Below, piece after piece: positions 9,308 to 18,292 of a stretch of DNA of 64,000 nucleotides. The number at the start of each line of letters is the position of its first letter. The first letter of the stretch is position 1. Origin of the DNA: Lepagella muris (GTDB lineage Bacteria; Bacteroidota; Bacteroidia; Bacteroidales; Muribaculaceae); NCBI RefSeq assembly GCF_004793975.1, contig NZ_SRYB01000007.1:62001-126000 (forward strand), given 5' to 3'. The notes under the pieces were generated by a model. It did no database searches, was not told the DNA's origin, and saw only the letters and a list, made by a program, of their open reading frames with translations. Made by a program: the position numbers and the translations under genes.

Positions 9308-9814
9308 ATGCTTAAGAAACTATTGTTAGTGGCAGCCGTGCTCATCCCTATGCTGGCTTCCGCACAGACACTGAAAATCGGACTCGTTGACACAGGCGAA
9401 ATCTTCTCAAAGATGCCGGAATCCGCAGCTGCTCAGAAGCAGGTGGAGGATGTCAACAAGAAGTATGAGGATGAATACGCTAAACTCGGCGAGGAGATGA
9501 AGCGTATGTATGACGAGCTCCAGCAGATGAAAGAGGATGAACTCCCTGCAATCCGTGAGCGTAAGACCCGTGAGTTTACTGACTATCAGCAGAAAATCTC
9601 CCAGTTTGAGCAGCAGGCGATGCAGGATCTTCAGAAGCTTCAGCAGGAATTGATGGCTCCTATCATGCAGAAAATCCGTGGTGCTGTAGAGGCTGTAGGC
9701 AAGGAGGGTGGCTATTCTCTCATTCAGGAGAAGAATCCTCAGCTCACAATCTATTTTGCCGCTCCAGTGGTGGATATCACCGGTGAGGTAAAGGCAAAAC
9801 TCGGTGTGCAGTGA
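9308..9814 (+). CDS. OmpH/Skp family periplasmic chaperone (second copy)
   Basis: A 168-residue protein with the same layout as its neighbour: a signal peptide ending MLASAQ, the strand LKIGLVDTGEIFSKMPE, a coiled coil rich in Glu, Lys and Gln (about residues 45-115) and the return strand TIYFAAPVVDITGEV. It is expected to hold outer membrane protein precursors in the periplasm. The two copies have diverged clearly, so they are an old duplication. The gene has its own promoter and a strong terminator, making it a separate unit from murI. Confidence 0.93.
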   Translation: MLKKLLLVAAVLIPMLASAQTLKIGLVDTGEIFSKMPESAAAQKQVEDVNKKYEDEYAKLGEEMKRMYDELQQMKEDELPAIRERKTREFTDYQQKISQFEQQAMQDLQKLQQELMAPIMQKIRGAVEAVGKEGGYSLIQEKNPQLTIYFAAPVVDITGEVKAKLGVQ

Positions 9815-9837
9815 TTTTGCATGTGTGAAGATATTGG

Positions 9838-9870
9838 AAGCGGGACCTCATGGTTCCGCTTTCTCTTTTG
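9838..9870 (+). terminator. Rho-independent terminator after the second Skp gene
   Basis: A 10-bp stem with one G-U pair (9838-9847 with 9852-9861) and a 4-base loop is followed by the T-rich run TTCTCTTTT. Confidence 0.8.
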
Positions 9871-9934
9871 TAAAACCTATTTCTTTTGAAAACCGCGATG
9901 ACCACATGCCGGTCATCCCTCATTTTTTAAGGAT

Positions 9935-10750
9935 ATGCCAATAGGAATATTTGATTCCGGCTACGGAGGGCTTACTATTCTCCGGGAAATAGCGGAGAGA
10001 CTGCCGCAATATGATTATCTGTATCTCGGCGATAATGCGCGTGCCCCATACGGTACACGTTCGTTTGACATCGTGTACGACTTCACGCTGCAAGCAGTGA
10101 AGGCTCTCTTCGAGAGAGGATGCCACCTCGTTATATTAGCGTGCAACACGGCTTCGGCTAAGGCCTTGAGATCGATTCAGCAGAATGATCTCCCCGGTAT
10201 CGACCCGTCGAGAAGGGTGCTGGGGGTGATACGACCCACAGTGGAGATCCTTGATGAGGTGTCGAATTCCGGACATGTGGGGCTTCTTGCCACACCCGGC
10301 ACCGTGGCGAGTCATTCGTATGCGATGGAGCTTGAGAAGATGAAGCCAACTATGCACATAACGGAGCATGCCTGCCCGATGTGGGTGCCGATTATTGAGA
10401 ATAATGAGGCAGAGGGGGAGGGTGCGGATTACTTCGTCATGAAGTATATCGACGAGATCATGAAGAAAGATCCGGAGATAGACACTCTTGTGCTTGGCTG
10501 CACACATTACCCCTTGCTGATTAACAAGATAAGACGTTACACTCCGCCGGGTGTGAGGATATTTGCGCAGGGGGAGCGGGTGGCGGAGAGTCTTGCCGAC
10601 TATCTTATACGCCATCCTGAGATTGAGGAGAGATGTGAGAAGAATGGGAAGATTCAGTTTCTCACTACGGAAAGCCCGGATAAATTTGATGCTCTCGCAT
10701 CCATTTTCTTGGGTAAGGAAGTGAAGTCTTCAAGGATAATTTTAACCTAA
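9935..10750 (+). CDS. murI: Glutamate racemase
   Basis: Interconverts L- and D-glutamate to supply D-Glu for peptidoglycan. Both halves of the active site are visible: the N-terminal GIFDSGYGGL motif (Asp7, Ser8), the first catalytic Cys70 in ILACNTASA, and the second in VLGCTHYPLL with its adjacent His. At 271 residues it is of normal length. A small TPR protein starts 7 bp after the stop and is probably cotranscribed. Confidence 0.96.
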   Translation: MPIGIFDSGYGGLTILREIAERLPQYDYLYLGDNARAPYGTRSFDIVYDFTLQAVKALFERGCHLVILACNTASAKALRSIQQNDLPGIDPSRRVLGVIRPTVEILDEVSNSGHVGLLATPGTVASHSYAMELEKMKPTMHITEHACPMWVPIIENNEAEGEGADYFVMKYIDEIMKKDPEIDTLVLGCTHYPLLINKIRRYTPPGVRIFAQGERVAESLADYLIRHPEIEERCEKNGKIQFLTTESPDKFDALASIFLGKEVKSSRIILT

Positions 10751-10757
10751 GACACTT

Positions 10758-11015
10758 ATGGATATCGAAACGATTAAGAAAATGCTGCCGGGAGAAGCTA
10801 TCCCGGCATTTGATGAGTATCTGAAGAATAATCCGGATGATGACGAGGCATACCTCATGCGCGGACTGAAGCATTGGGCTGCCGGACACAGGTCGTTGGC
10901 AATCAACGACTATCTGAAGGCTATAAGCATAAACCCCGAAAGCCGTGCGACACAGGCTCTCGAGGCTGCCAACAGTATACTTGATTTCTATAATAAGGAT
11001 TTATATAATCCATGA
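10758..11015 (+). CDS. Small tetratricopeptide-repeat protein
   Basis: An 85-residue cytoplasmic protein made almost entirely of two or three helical TPR-like units (AIPAFDEYLKNNPDDDEAYLMRGLKHWAAGHRSLAINDYLKAISINPES). There is no signal peptide and no enzymatic motif. It lies 7 bp after murI and is likely cotranscribed. TPRs bind other proteins; the partner is unknown. Confidence 0.75.
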   Translation: MDIETIKKMLPGEAIPAFDEYLKNNPDDDEAYLMRGLKHWAAGHRSLAINDYLKAISINPESRATQALEAANSILDFYNKDLYNP

Positions 11016-11035
11016 TAGGCCGGAGCGGATGGATG

Positions 11036-11761
11036 TTATGCCTTTGATGCCTTACGCCCGAATTTCGCGCATTTGGGCGAATAGGCTATCGTGACGCAGC
11101 ATCCCTCCGATTCGTAGGAGTAAAGCTCCATCTCCACAACCTCTTTCCTTATTTCGGTCGCCGGTGATTCATCCTGGTGATTCCTCATGTCGGCAACAAG
11201 CACTTGGGCTTTACCGATTACCGGGGCGGGGGCACCGGGGAGGTTCATCTGGCGGTCGATGGCAGGAAGACTCTTGATCGTGATGTCGTTTCTGAAATCA
11301 AGACCTTCGGTCATTGCTGCCTTGTAGAGAGCCTCCTTAGAGGTCCAGGCTATGATATTCGCTTCAAGGCTATCTTCACTGACTATTGCCTTCTCCTCGT
11401 CGGAGAGGAACTTATCGCGCACTCTAAGCACCTGCTCACGGTCAAGACGTTCGGCATCGATGCCCATTGCGGTGCGCGGTGCGAATTGACTGAGATTTGC
11501 TTCCGGAGTTTTCGGCAACGTAGCCACTGCGAGAAGGTGTGCGGTGTGGGTGATAGATATGCGGGATGTAAGACCAAACAGGAATGGTGCTCCGTTGGCA
11601 AAATGCCCGATTTCACGGAATCCGTCGACTCCATTCTCACAATAAATCTGCATCGCCATGTCGCGCCATAACTTTCCCGACTTGTTTTCCATGCCGGAAA
11701 TCTCCTCCACCTTAATGCCGACCGGGGTAGGGTGACGCCAATAAATGAATTCAGTTTCCAT
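11036..11761 (-). CDS. 4'-phosphopantetheinyl transferase superfamily protein
   Basis: Predicted to transfer the phosphopantetheine arm from CoA to a carrier protein. The 241-residue protein has the superfamily signatures: the Mg-binding GIDAERLD segment (about residue 98), then FLSDEEKAI and the WTSKEALYKA motif (W..KEA). It starts 2 bp after the gldE stop, so the two are cotranscribed; this pairing is common in Bacteroidetes. No polyketide or peptide synthetase gene lies nearby, so the fatty-acid carrier protein is the simplest substrate. Confidence 0.88.
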   Translation of the reverse strand: METEFIYWRHPTPVGIKVEEISGMENKSGKLWRDMAMQIYCENGVDGFREIGHFANGAPFLFGLTSRISITHTAHLLAVATLPKTPEANLSQFAPRTAMGIDAERLDREQVLRVRDKFLSDEEKAIVSEDSLEANIIAWTSKEALYKAAMTEGLDFRNDITIKSLPAIDRQMNLPGAPAPVIGKAQVLVADMRNHQDESPATEIRKEVVEMELYSYESEGCCVTIAYSPKCAKFGRKASKA

Positions 11762-11763
11762 TA

Positions 11764-13101
11764 TTAATTCTGATTATCCGGTTGTTCCGTCGTCTCTTTT
11801 GGGGTATTGTCGACGGTGACTTTTACTTTGGTGATACGGTGACGTTCCACCTGCATTACCTGAAAATTGAAAGGTCCGCGTTTAAGGTTCTCTTTCAATG
11901 TCGGGAAATCCCCTTTTATCTCAAGAAGCAGTCCTGCCAATGTCTCAGCCTCTCCGTAGTCGCCGAGCACCTCCTCTTCCACGCCGGTGATATGACAGAA
12001 ATCGCTTATCGAGATTTTTGCGTCGAAGATAAAGGTGTTGGCATTTATTTTCTTATATACGGATGTGGATTCGTCATATTCATCATCGATCTCTCCGACA
12101 ATCTCCTCAATAATATCCTCAAGGGTCACCATGCCGCGAGTGCCGCCATATTCATCGACCACGATGGCGATGTGTATCTTCTTCTTGCGGAAATCCTCAA
12201 GAAGATCGTCGATCATGCGGTTTTCCGGCACGAAATATGGCTCGCGCAAGAGAGTCTGCCAGCGGAACGAGTCACCCTGTTTGCCGATATACGGCAGCAC
12301 GTCTTTTGAATAGAGTATACCGCGTATGGTGTCTTGCGACGTGTCATAAACCGGTATGCGGGAGAATCCGGATTTCAAAATCACCTCCATAGCTTCGCTC
12401 CAGGTGTCGTGGTACTCAATGGCTGTGATGTCTACTCTGGATATCATGATGTCGCATGCCTCTTTCTCCCCGAAAGTGAGGATACCTTCCAGCAGCTCCT
12501 TATCCTTCCCCTCCTGTATGTCGGAAATCTGGAGAGCCTTCTCAAGCTCGTCAGTCGATAGGTTTTCATTCTTTTTGGTTACTACCTTGTTGACGAGGAT
12601 AGATGATTTCACCATCAGCCTTGCGAGAGGGGATGTGAGCCGATAGATGATGGAGAGTGGTGTTGCGGCAGTCTTCACCCATTTCACAGTGTTGTTGCGG
12701 GCAACGAGTTTCGGGAATATCTCCCCGAAAAGCAATAATAGGAATGTCAGGAATACGGTCTGGCATAGAAAGTCTACGACCGGGCTCAGAAAGCTGACCG
12801 CCTGGTTGATTGCGTAGCTGAGCACCACGACCATTGTGATGTTGACCAGATTATTGGATATGAGGATTGAAGCCAGCAACTGCTCGCTGTTGTGCAGGAG
12901 GGTACAAACTTTTTTTGATTGTGAATCCTCTTCCTCTTCAAGAGTTTCGATCTCGGAATCGTTAAGACCAAAATAGGCTATCTCACTGCCGGAGACGAAA
13001 GCCGAGAGCATAAGGCAGCATACCGCTACAAATAGAAGGGTGCCCCACGACACCCAATTTTCCGGAGCATGCAGTTCGATTGCCTGCAAGAGTAAAGACA
13101 T
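11764..13101 (-). CDS. gldE: GldE-like hemolysin/CNNM family membrane protein with CBS domains
   Basis: A 445-residue inner membrane protein of the CorC/CNNM group, named GldE in Bacteroidetes because some relatives affect gliding. Domains in order: an N-terminal DUF21 membrane domain with about three or four helices (SWGTLLFVAVCCLMLSAFVSGSEIAYFG is the classic start), a CBS pair (about 190-325) and a C-terminal CorC/HlyC transporter-associated domain after EDIIEEIVGEIDDE. The frame is open to a TTG at 13140, but the ATG at 13101 gives the standard N terminus and lies downstream of a good promoter. GldD, its usual partner, is not adjacent. Gliding is not implied. Confidence 0.88.
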   Translation of the reverse strand: MSLLLQAIELHAPENWVSWGTLLFVAVCCLMLSAFVSGSEIAYFGLNDSEIETLEEEEDSQSKKVCTLLHNSEQLLASILISNNLVNITMVVVLSYAINQAVSFLSPVVDFLCQTVFLTFLLLLFGEIFPKLVARNNTVKWVKTAATPLSIIYRLTSPLARLMVKSSILVNKVVTKKNENLSTDELEKALQISDIQEGKDKELLEGILTFGEKEACDIMISRVDITAIEYHDTWSEAMEVILKSGFSRIPVYDTSQDTIRGILYSKDVLPYIGKQGDSFRWQTLLREPYFVPENRMIDDLLEDFRKKKIHIAIVVDEYGGTRGMVTLEDIIEEIVGEIDDEYDESTSVYKKINANTFIFDAKISISDFCHITGVEEEVLGDYGEAETLAGLLLEIKGDFPTLKENLKRGPFNFQVMQVERHRITKVKVTVDNTPKETTEQPDNQN

Positions 13102-13166
13102 TAGTGTGATTGTGGGAGATGGTAAAGGGTCTGTGTCCAAAATATAGTGTATTGGTTATTATGCTG

Positions 13167-13198
13167 CAAAGATAATAGTTTGGCATGAGATATGCAAA
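13167..13198 (-). promoter_or_regulatory. Promoter for the gldE-phosphopantetheinyl transferase operon
   Basis: On the minus strand, TTTG (13195-13198) and the -7 box TATCTTTG (13167-13174) are separated by exactly 20 bp, an excellent Bacteroidetes promoter. It lies about 65 bp before the gldE ATG. Confidence 0.75.
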
Positions 13199-13209
13199 AA
13201 AATCATCTT

Positions 13210-16200
13210 TTATACGGTTTCTACGAGGTTTTGGCGCACGTACCAGATGTAGCCGCGTATGTCGCGTATGCCCGAAGCCTCATGGAACGTCCGTATGTAG
13301 TCTGCCACCTGTTTATGATAGGATTTCACGCCTGTGTTTGAGCCGAATTTATAGTCGATTATGATGGCCTGCTTACGGTCGGGCGAAATCATGATGCGGT
13401 CCGGACGGCGATCAGTGGAATATGGGTAGAGTATCGGACGCTCATTGATCACTTTCCAATCACTCTCGAACCATTCCCGTGCCAATGGTGATGCGATTGC
13501 CTTTTCAAGCAGCTCACCCCATTCCTTAAATCTTTCGCGAGGAGCCAACCCTTTCATCTTTATGGCGGTCAATGCCCTCGGCAAGTCGTTGCTTACCTTC
13601 ACCATACCCATTATGGCATGAAGGATGTTGCCTTCCGAACGTGGGTCGTTGTCAATGGCATCCGGACGTGTTGTCTCATCATCATCATTACCATCCTCCG
13701 CAGGAGTCGGTATTTCAAGGTCTCGCTCAACATACTGAAGTATTGCCGGGCTGCTGTCAACTCCATATTCCTCTATCACCAGTTCCCCCTCCTGCATGGC
13801 TGCATCCGAAGCATCAGTAGCTATCTCAACATGAGATTCCACTTCCGGTCGCTCCCCGAAAGAGAGTATGTCGGCAGTCTCATTCCAGTGAGAAATACCT
13901 TTCGGGAGCATGAAATCACTCTTGTCGGGCATCTCTATCTCATCGAGCAGCTCGTCGGCATTGCCGCATATCTCCTTCAGATAGCTTCCGAGGGCCGTGC
14001 TTACACGTTTGGGAGCCTTCGTGAAGATATATAGCTCGCTCACGGCACGGGTGAACGCCACGTAGATGGCATTCAGATTGTCCATGATGAAGAGGTCATG
14101 ATATTTGAGGTACTCCTCCTCATGTTCGGTGCCGAGAAGCTGCGGCGTTGTCTCCACAGGGAGATATTTCGGCAGACCTTCATCGACGAATGATTGCGCC
14201 GTCTTTACCCATCTCCATTCCTTCTTGCGTGCGGAGGGGGTGAGGGCTGTGTTGGCGTATGGCATGATCACGCATTTGAACTCCAACCCCTTCGCCTTAT
14301 GGATGGTCATGATCTGTATGGCATCCGTACCCTCCGGCGATGAGATGGATTTATCCTTCCCCTTGGTGTCCCACCAGTTGAGGAAAGAGGCGAGATCGGC
14401 AGATGAGCGTTCACAATAATCGAGCACCATATCCTGAAGCGCGGCGATGAATACCGCCTGCGACTTGCGAAGGTTCTCCGGCACGAAATTCTCCGTGATT
14501 GCCTCGATGAGAGCCGGAAGAGCCACTGATTGCATCTTTGCCAGCATATTGTTGATCACGTCGTCGGGCGCCGCCTCATTCAGGAACCCGGAGATCTGCT
14601 CCGCCACGCTGAGATTGGAATTGCGCAGTGAGTAGAACGTGAAGTTTGTGCGTATCTCCTCCCAGTTTTGGGTCTGTATGGTCTCTGTCTCCTCCTCCGG
14701 ATTTACGGATAGCCCTATTGCCATCTTTCGCAGCACGCTGATGATTATGCCTGTGGCTTCAGCGGAGGATACGAGCAGGGATTCCTCACTGATGAAGTCT
14801 ATTTTCCTCTCGCCGCGAGGCAATGCGGAATTATAGGCTACAATAGCGGAGATCACATCTTTGCCGAGCTGGTTCGTATCTACGAGCACGGCTATGTCGC
14901 GGCATCTGTAGCCGCGCTGCATAAGGTCGGAAATCAGCGGACAGACATCCTCTATCATGCTGTTGCCACTCTCTTCCTCCTCGCCGTCGCTACTCTCTCC
15001 ACCCTTATTCTCAAAGAAGCGAATCTCCACGTAGCCACGTTCCTCTCGGTGGCTTGGAAATTGCGCCACATTATTGTAAAGGTTGCCGAAATCGAGAGTC
15101 CCCTTCACTTTATCGGTTGAGAGAAGCTGCTTTATGAGGGAATGGAAGAAGAAATTGTTGAACTCCACGATTCTGCGGTCAGACCGCCAGTTGGTGTTTT
15201 CCGCCTTGCTCATTCCGGCGGCACGATGGCGCGAGAATGTGGAGGGCACGACGGTGGTGATCAGCGACGGGTCGGCATTACGGAAACGGTAGATACTCTG
15301 CTTGGCATCGCCGATGATAAGGTTATCCTCTCCACGGCTGTCGCTCTCCGAGAGGAGCGGTTTCAGAATGTCCCATTGCATCTTCGAGGTGTCTTGAAAC
15401 TCATCAATAAGGAAATTGTCGAGAGTCGTGCCGAGACGTTCGTAGATGAATGGGGTGTCGTCATCCCCGATGATTCTTTTCAATATTGAGTTTGTCTCGC
15501 CAAGCTGAATCATATTGTTGGCATCGAGAAACTCTGTCATCATTTTGCGCGCCTCTCCGAGCAATCCGAGGTAGGGGAGAAGTGTGGAGTAGATCGTCCA
15601 ATATTTCCAATCCCTTGATTCGCGCAGGGCGATCCATCGGTCGTAGGCGGCATACATTATTGCAGCGGTGCGGTTGATCTCATCGGCATCCGGGCAACTT
15701 ACTCCCTTCTTGAGAATCGGTTTGGTGTCGGCATCCTTCAGCGACTTGAAGAGATTCTTCGAGGATGCAGATTCGTTGATTTTTATCAGCGGGAGCTTGT
15801 TGATGTGGGAATGGAAATAACCCCGGCATCCCTCCTTCGGATTTATACCGTTACGTTTCAGCATTCGAGAGAGACGGTTGCAACATTCCTGTGCTTCCTT
15901 CAATGCCTCTATTATAGGAGGCTCGATACGGTTCTTTATCTTGAAATAAGCGTTTACGAGCGGGTCGTATTCCTCCGAAGAATCGAAATAATTGTCGAGA
16001 TCGGCGCGTATCTCTTTGAAACTCTCATTCTCCAGACAATGTATCGTCTTCCGGAGTCGCGTATAGATGGATTGCCTTGTCTTGCTGCGTTGGAACACGT
16101 TCCAGTTTGAACCGGCACCTGCTGCATCATCCATCAGGCATCTCAGCCATATCTCGGCGGAAGCACCGGATTGAGGGGTATTGTTGATGGTGTCGAGAGT

Positions 16201-16698
16201 GGCGTCTACCGCAGCTGTGGCGAGATAGTCGGTGTCGATCTCCACCTGATAAGAATCGTTGAGGTTAGCCTCGTAGGCGAAAGTGCGCAGGATCGATTGG
16301 AAGAAAGAGTCGATTGTCGACACCTTAAAGTCAGAATAATTGTTGAGGAGCATGAAAAGTGCGTCACGGCATGCGCGTCCCACTTGCGAGGGCTCTACGC
16401 CAAGTTCCTCGGAAAATTCCTTTAGATAAGCCGTATTCTTAAGCATCTCCGGAGTCACATTCCCGGATGCTGCAAGGGCAATATCAGCAAGCTTCGCCAC
16501 GATACGCTGCTTCATCTCGTTAGTCGCCTTGTTGGTGAACGTGATCGCAAGTATTCGCGGAAGCTCGTATGCTATCTCCTTCGACGTGCGTAGCCGGCAT
16601 GTGGTGTTGTTTCTGAACGTGATCAGAAACCAGATGAATTTCTTTGCGAGGGTATATGTCTTGCCCGAACCGGCAGATGCGCGTTGAAGTTGAAGCAT
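13210..16698 (-). CDS. UvrD-type helicase with C-terminal nuclease (AddA-like)
   Basis: A 1162-residue superfamily 1 helicase/nuclease for processing double-strand DNA ends. Visible motifs are Walker A ASAGSGKTY at the extreme N terminus, LAITFTNKATNEMKQRI (motif Ia), LIDEFQDTSKMQWD (Walker B, Q-motif), IMTIHKAKGLEFKCVIMPY (motif V) and IYVAFTRAVSELYI (motif VI). The C terminus has a PD-(D/E)XK nuclease domain (PDRIM, IIIDYKFGS, then Gln in HKQVADY). The usual AddB-type partner is not next to it; a SUI1-like gene lies 21 bp upstream instead. Confidence 0.92.
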   Translation of the reverse strand: MLQLQRASAGSGKTYTLAKKFIWFLITFRNNTTCRLRTSKEIAYELPRILAITFTNKATNEMKQRIVAKLADIALAASGNVTPEMLKNTAYLKEFSEELGVEPSQVGRACRDALFMLLNNYSDFKVSTIDSFFQSILRTFAYEANLNDSYQVEIDTDYLATAAVDATLDTINNTPQSGASAEIWLRCLMDDAAGAGSNWNVFQRSKTRQSIYTRLRKTIHCLENESFKEIRADLDNYFDSSEEYDPLVNAYFKIKNRIEPPIIEALKEAQECCNRLSRMLKRNGINPKEGCRGYFHSHINKLPLIKINESASSKNLFKSLKDADTKPILKKGVSCPDADEINRTAAIMYAAYDRWIALRESRDWKYWTIYSTLLPYLGLLGEARKMMTEFLDANNMIQLGETNSILKRIIGDDDTPFIYERLGTTLDNFLIDEFQDTSKMQWDILKPLLSESDSRGEDNLIIGDAKQSIYRFRNADPSLITTVVPSTFSRHRAAGMSKAENTNWRSDRRIVEFNNFFFHSLIKQLLSTDKVKGTLDFGNLYNNVAQFPSHREERGYVEIRFFENKGGESSDGEEEESGNSMIEDVCPLISDLMQRGYRCRDIAVLVDTNQLGKDVISAIVAYNSALPRGERKIDFISEESLLVSSAEATGIIISVLRKMAIGLSVNPEEETETIQTQNWEEIRTNFTFYSLRNSNLSVAEQISGFLNEAAPDDVINNMLAKMQSVALPALIEAITENFVPENLRKSQAVFIAALQDMVLDYCERSSADLASFLNWWDTKGKDKSISSPEGTDAIQIMTIHKAKGLEFKCVIMPYANTALTPSARKKEWRWVKTAQSFVDEGLPKYLPVETTPQLLGTEHEEEYLKYHDLFIMDNLNAIYVAFTRAVSELYIFTKAPKRVSTALGSYLKEICGNADELLDEIEMPDKSDFMLPKGISHWNETADILSFGERPEVESHVEIATDASDAAMQEGELVIEEYGVDSSPAILQYVERDLEIPTPAEDGNDDDETTRPDAIDNDPRSEGNILHAIMGMVKVSNDLPRALTAIKMKGLAPRERFKEWGELLEKAIASPLAREWFESDWKVINERPILYPYSTDRRPDRIMISPDRKQAIIIDYKFGSNTGVKSYHKQVADYIRTFHEASGIRDIRGYIWYVRQNLVETV

Positions 16699-16719
16699 GT
16701 CTTTAATTTTGTTTTGTAA

Positions 16720-17076
16720 CTATTTCGTCTTGTATCCGAGGCTGCGGAGTATGTTTGTCACGTCGTTCTTGCGGTCGCCCTGTATAAGGATCTCGCCGTC
16801 GCGGGTGCTCCCTCCGGTGCCGAGTTTCTGTTTGAGGGTCTTGGCGAGCGATTCGAGCGCGTCGTCGCTCCCTTCGAAGCCCTCTATGATTGTGGCGGTC
16901 TTGCCTTTTCGTCCCTTCCTGTCGGTAATGACGTATAGGGGCGACTTCTGTACAGATCCCTTCGTTGAGCCTTCATCCTTTTGGGAGCTTTCATCAGTGG
17001 GTTCCGGAGAGTTGTCTTCCGGTATTGCCCCGGAGCTTTTCAAGGCTCCGAGGGCATCTTTCCAGTCAATATTCAT
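16720..17076 (-). CDS. SUI1/eIF1-like translation factor (YciH family)
   Basis: A 118-residue protein with a disordered acidic/Ser-rich N terminus (about residues 15-42) and a C-terminal SUI1 fold recognisable by VITDRKGRKGKTATIIEGFEG, LAKTLKQKLGTGGS and EILIQGDRKNDVTNILRSLGY. The family contacts the small ribosomal subunit during initiation; the bacterial role is less well defined. It is 13 bp downstream of the porin gene and 21 bp upstream of the helicase gene, so all are probably in one operon. Confidence 0.92.
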   Translation of the reverse strand: MNIDWKDALGALKSSGAIPEDNSPEPTDESSQKDEGSTKGSVQKSPLYVITDRKGRKGKTATIIEGFEGSDDALESLAKTLKQKLGTGGSTRDGEILIQGDRKNDVTNILRSLGYKTK

Positions 17077-17089
17077 ATCGGTGGATTTA

Positions 17090-18247
17090 TCAGAACAAGA
17101 GCATCAGGCGTGCCTGAAAACCGTTGAGGGTCATGGGGTCATGCCCCTCGCGGTTCCATACGTGGGTGTATGAGTAGTTAAGACGCGCCGTGATGTAGGG
17201 GTTGAAATAATAGTTGAAAGTGACGTTAAACCCGTTTGCACACCCTCCGAAGATATTAGCCTTGCTATCCGAGAGAGTGGCATAGTTATAGTTTACGACA
17301 CACTCAAGAGTGTTGTTTTTCGGATTAGCCACCTGAGCGGTCGACGACACATAGCTGTATCTGTCGCCGAAGAGTATGCCGCGCAGTGAGGCGTAACCGC
17401 TCTGCGCATGATAGGCGGCGAGATTCTCCCGTCGGTTGATCTGCTGGAAGAAATATTGTCCTTCAAAAGCGAATCGGTCGTATGCGAAGAGAAGTTCAGG
17501 CGAGAATTTGAATGAGTTCATAGCCTTGTCTACCGTAGCGGAGACAGCCGTCTCCTGCACTACCTTCGTTGGGAAGTTAGCCGATAGGGTGAACCCGTCA
17601 TGCACGTCCTCCTCCCCCTCGAGCCTTCTTTGCGGGGTGGCGAATCCGCCGCTTATCCCGGCATGGAATGCTGGTGCGCCTTCAGATGCCGTGCGCCATA
17701 CGAGGCGGGTCAGGAGTCCGTAGCCCTGTTGGTTGAAGAGCGGGGCGTTCATGACGTTGGTCCTCGCGCTCGACTCCACGTGTGCGCTTACCGCACCATA
17801 GAAGGCGGGGGTATAGTTGACGTACATCACGCCTAACTGCAATCCGGGTGTGAAGAGTGCGCTGGCGAGCGGCTGTTCAAACGTGCTTTTCAGCGAGAGG
17901 GATGTAGATTGCAGTCCGAACTGGTGGATGAAGTTGCCAAACCGTATGGAACTGTGATTATTGAATCCATATTCGAGCCAGATGTTGCGTAGCCCTAACT
18001 TGGCGTAGGCATATCCCATGTCGATGTTCGCGCTCCATTTGCCATATTTGAACTTGGCACCCAGCCTCACCTCCGGAATCGCCATTCCGTCGGGAAACTG
18101 TTCCTTCTGAGGGGATGCGTATAGCGCACCGTCCATCAGTATCCTTCCCGAAGGCGTCACCTGTAGCTTCGGGGAATCGTCGGCTATTGCCGACGCTGAG
18201 GCGAGAATAAGGGGGAGAGCCGGTAAAATAAATTTAGCTTTCATCAT
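17090..18247 (-). CDS. Phosphate-selective porin O/P-like outer membrane protein
   Basis: A 385-residue outer membrane channel. The signal peptide ends SAIADD. The mature part opens with LQVTPSGRILMDGALY and continues with VRLGAKFKYGKWSANIDMGYAYAKLGLRNIWLEYGF, the pattern of OprP/OprO-type 16-strand porins, and it ends in a C-terminal Phe (MLLF). The substrate cannot be read from sequence; phosphate specificity is only the family name. It follows the thioredoxin-like lipoprotein gene and precedes the SUI1-like gene in an apparent operon. Confidence 0.85.
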   Translation of the reverse strand: MMKAKFILPALPLILASASAIADDSPKLQVTPSGRILMDGALYASPQKEQFPDGMAIPEVRLGAKFKYGKWSANIDMGYAYAKLGLRNIWLEYGFNNHSSIRFGNFIHQFGLQSTSLSLKSTFEQPLASALFTPGLQLGVMYVNYTPAFYGAVSAHVESSARTNVMNAPLFNQQGYGLLTRLVWRTASEGAPAFHAGISGGFATPQRRLEGEEDVHDGFTLSANFPTKVVQETAVSATVDKAMNSFKFSPELLFAYDRFAFEGQYFFQQINRRENLAAYHAQSGYASLRGILFGDRYSYVSSTAQVANPKNNTLECVVNYNYATLSDSKANIFGGCANGFNVTFNYYFNPYITARLNYSYTHVWNREGHDPMTLNGFQARLMLLF

Positions 18248-18292
18248 CTGTAGTCAGTTCGGATAGATTAGTTGTCTCGAGATTGTGATGTG

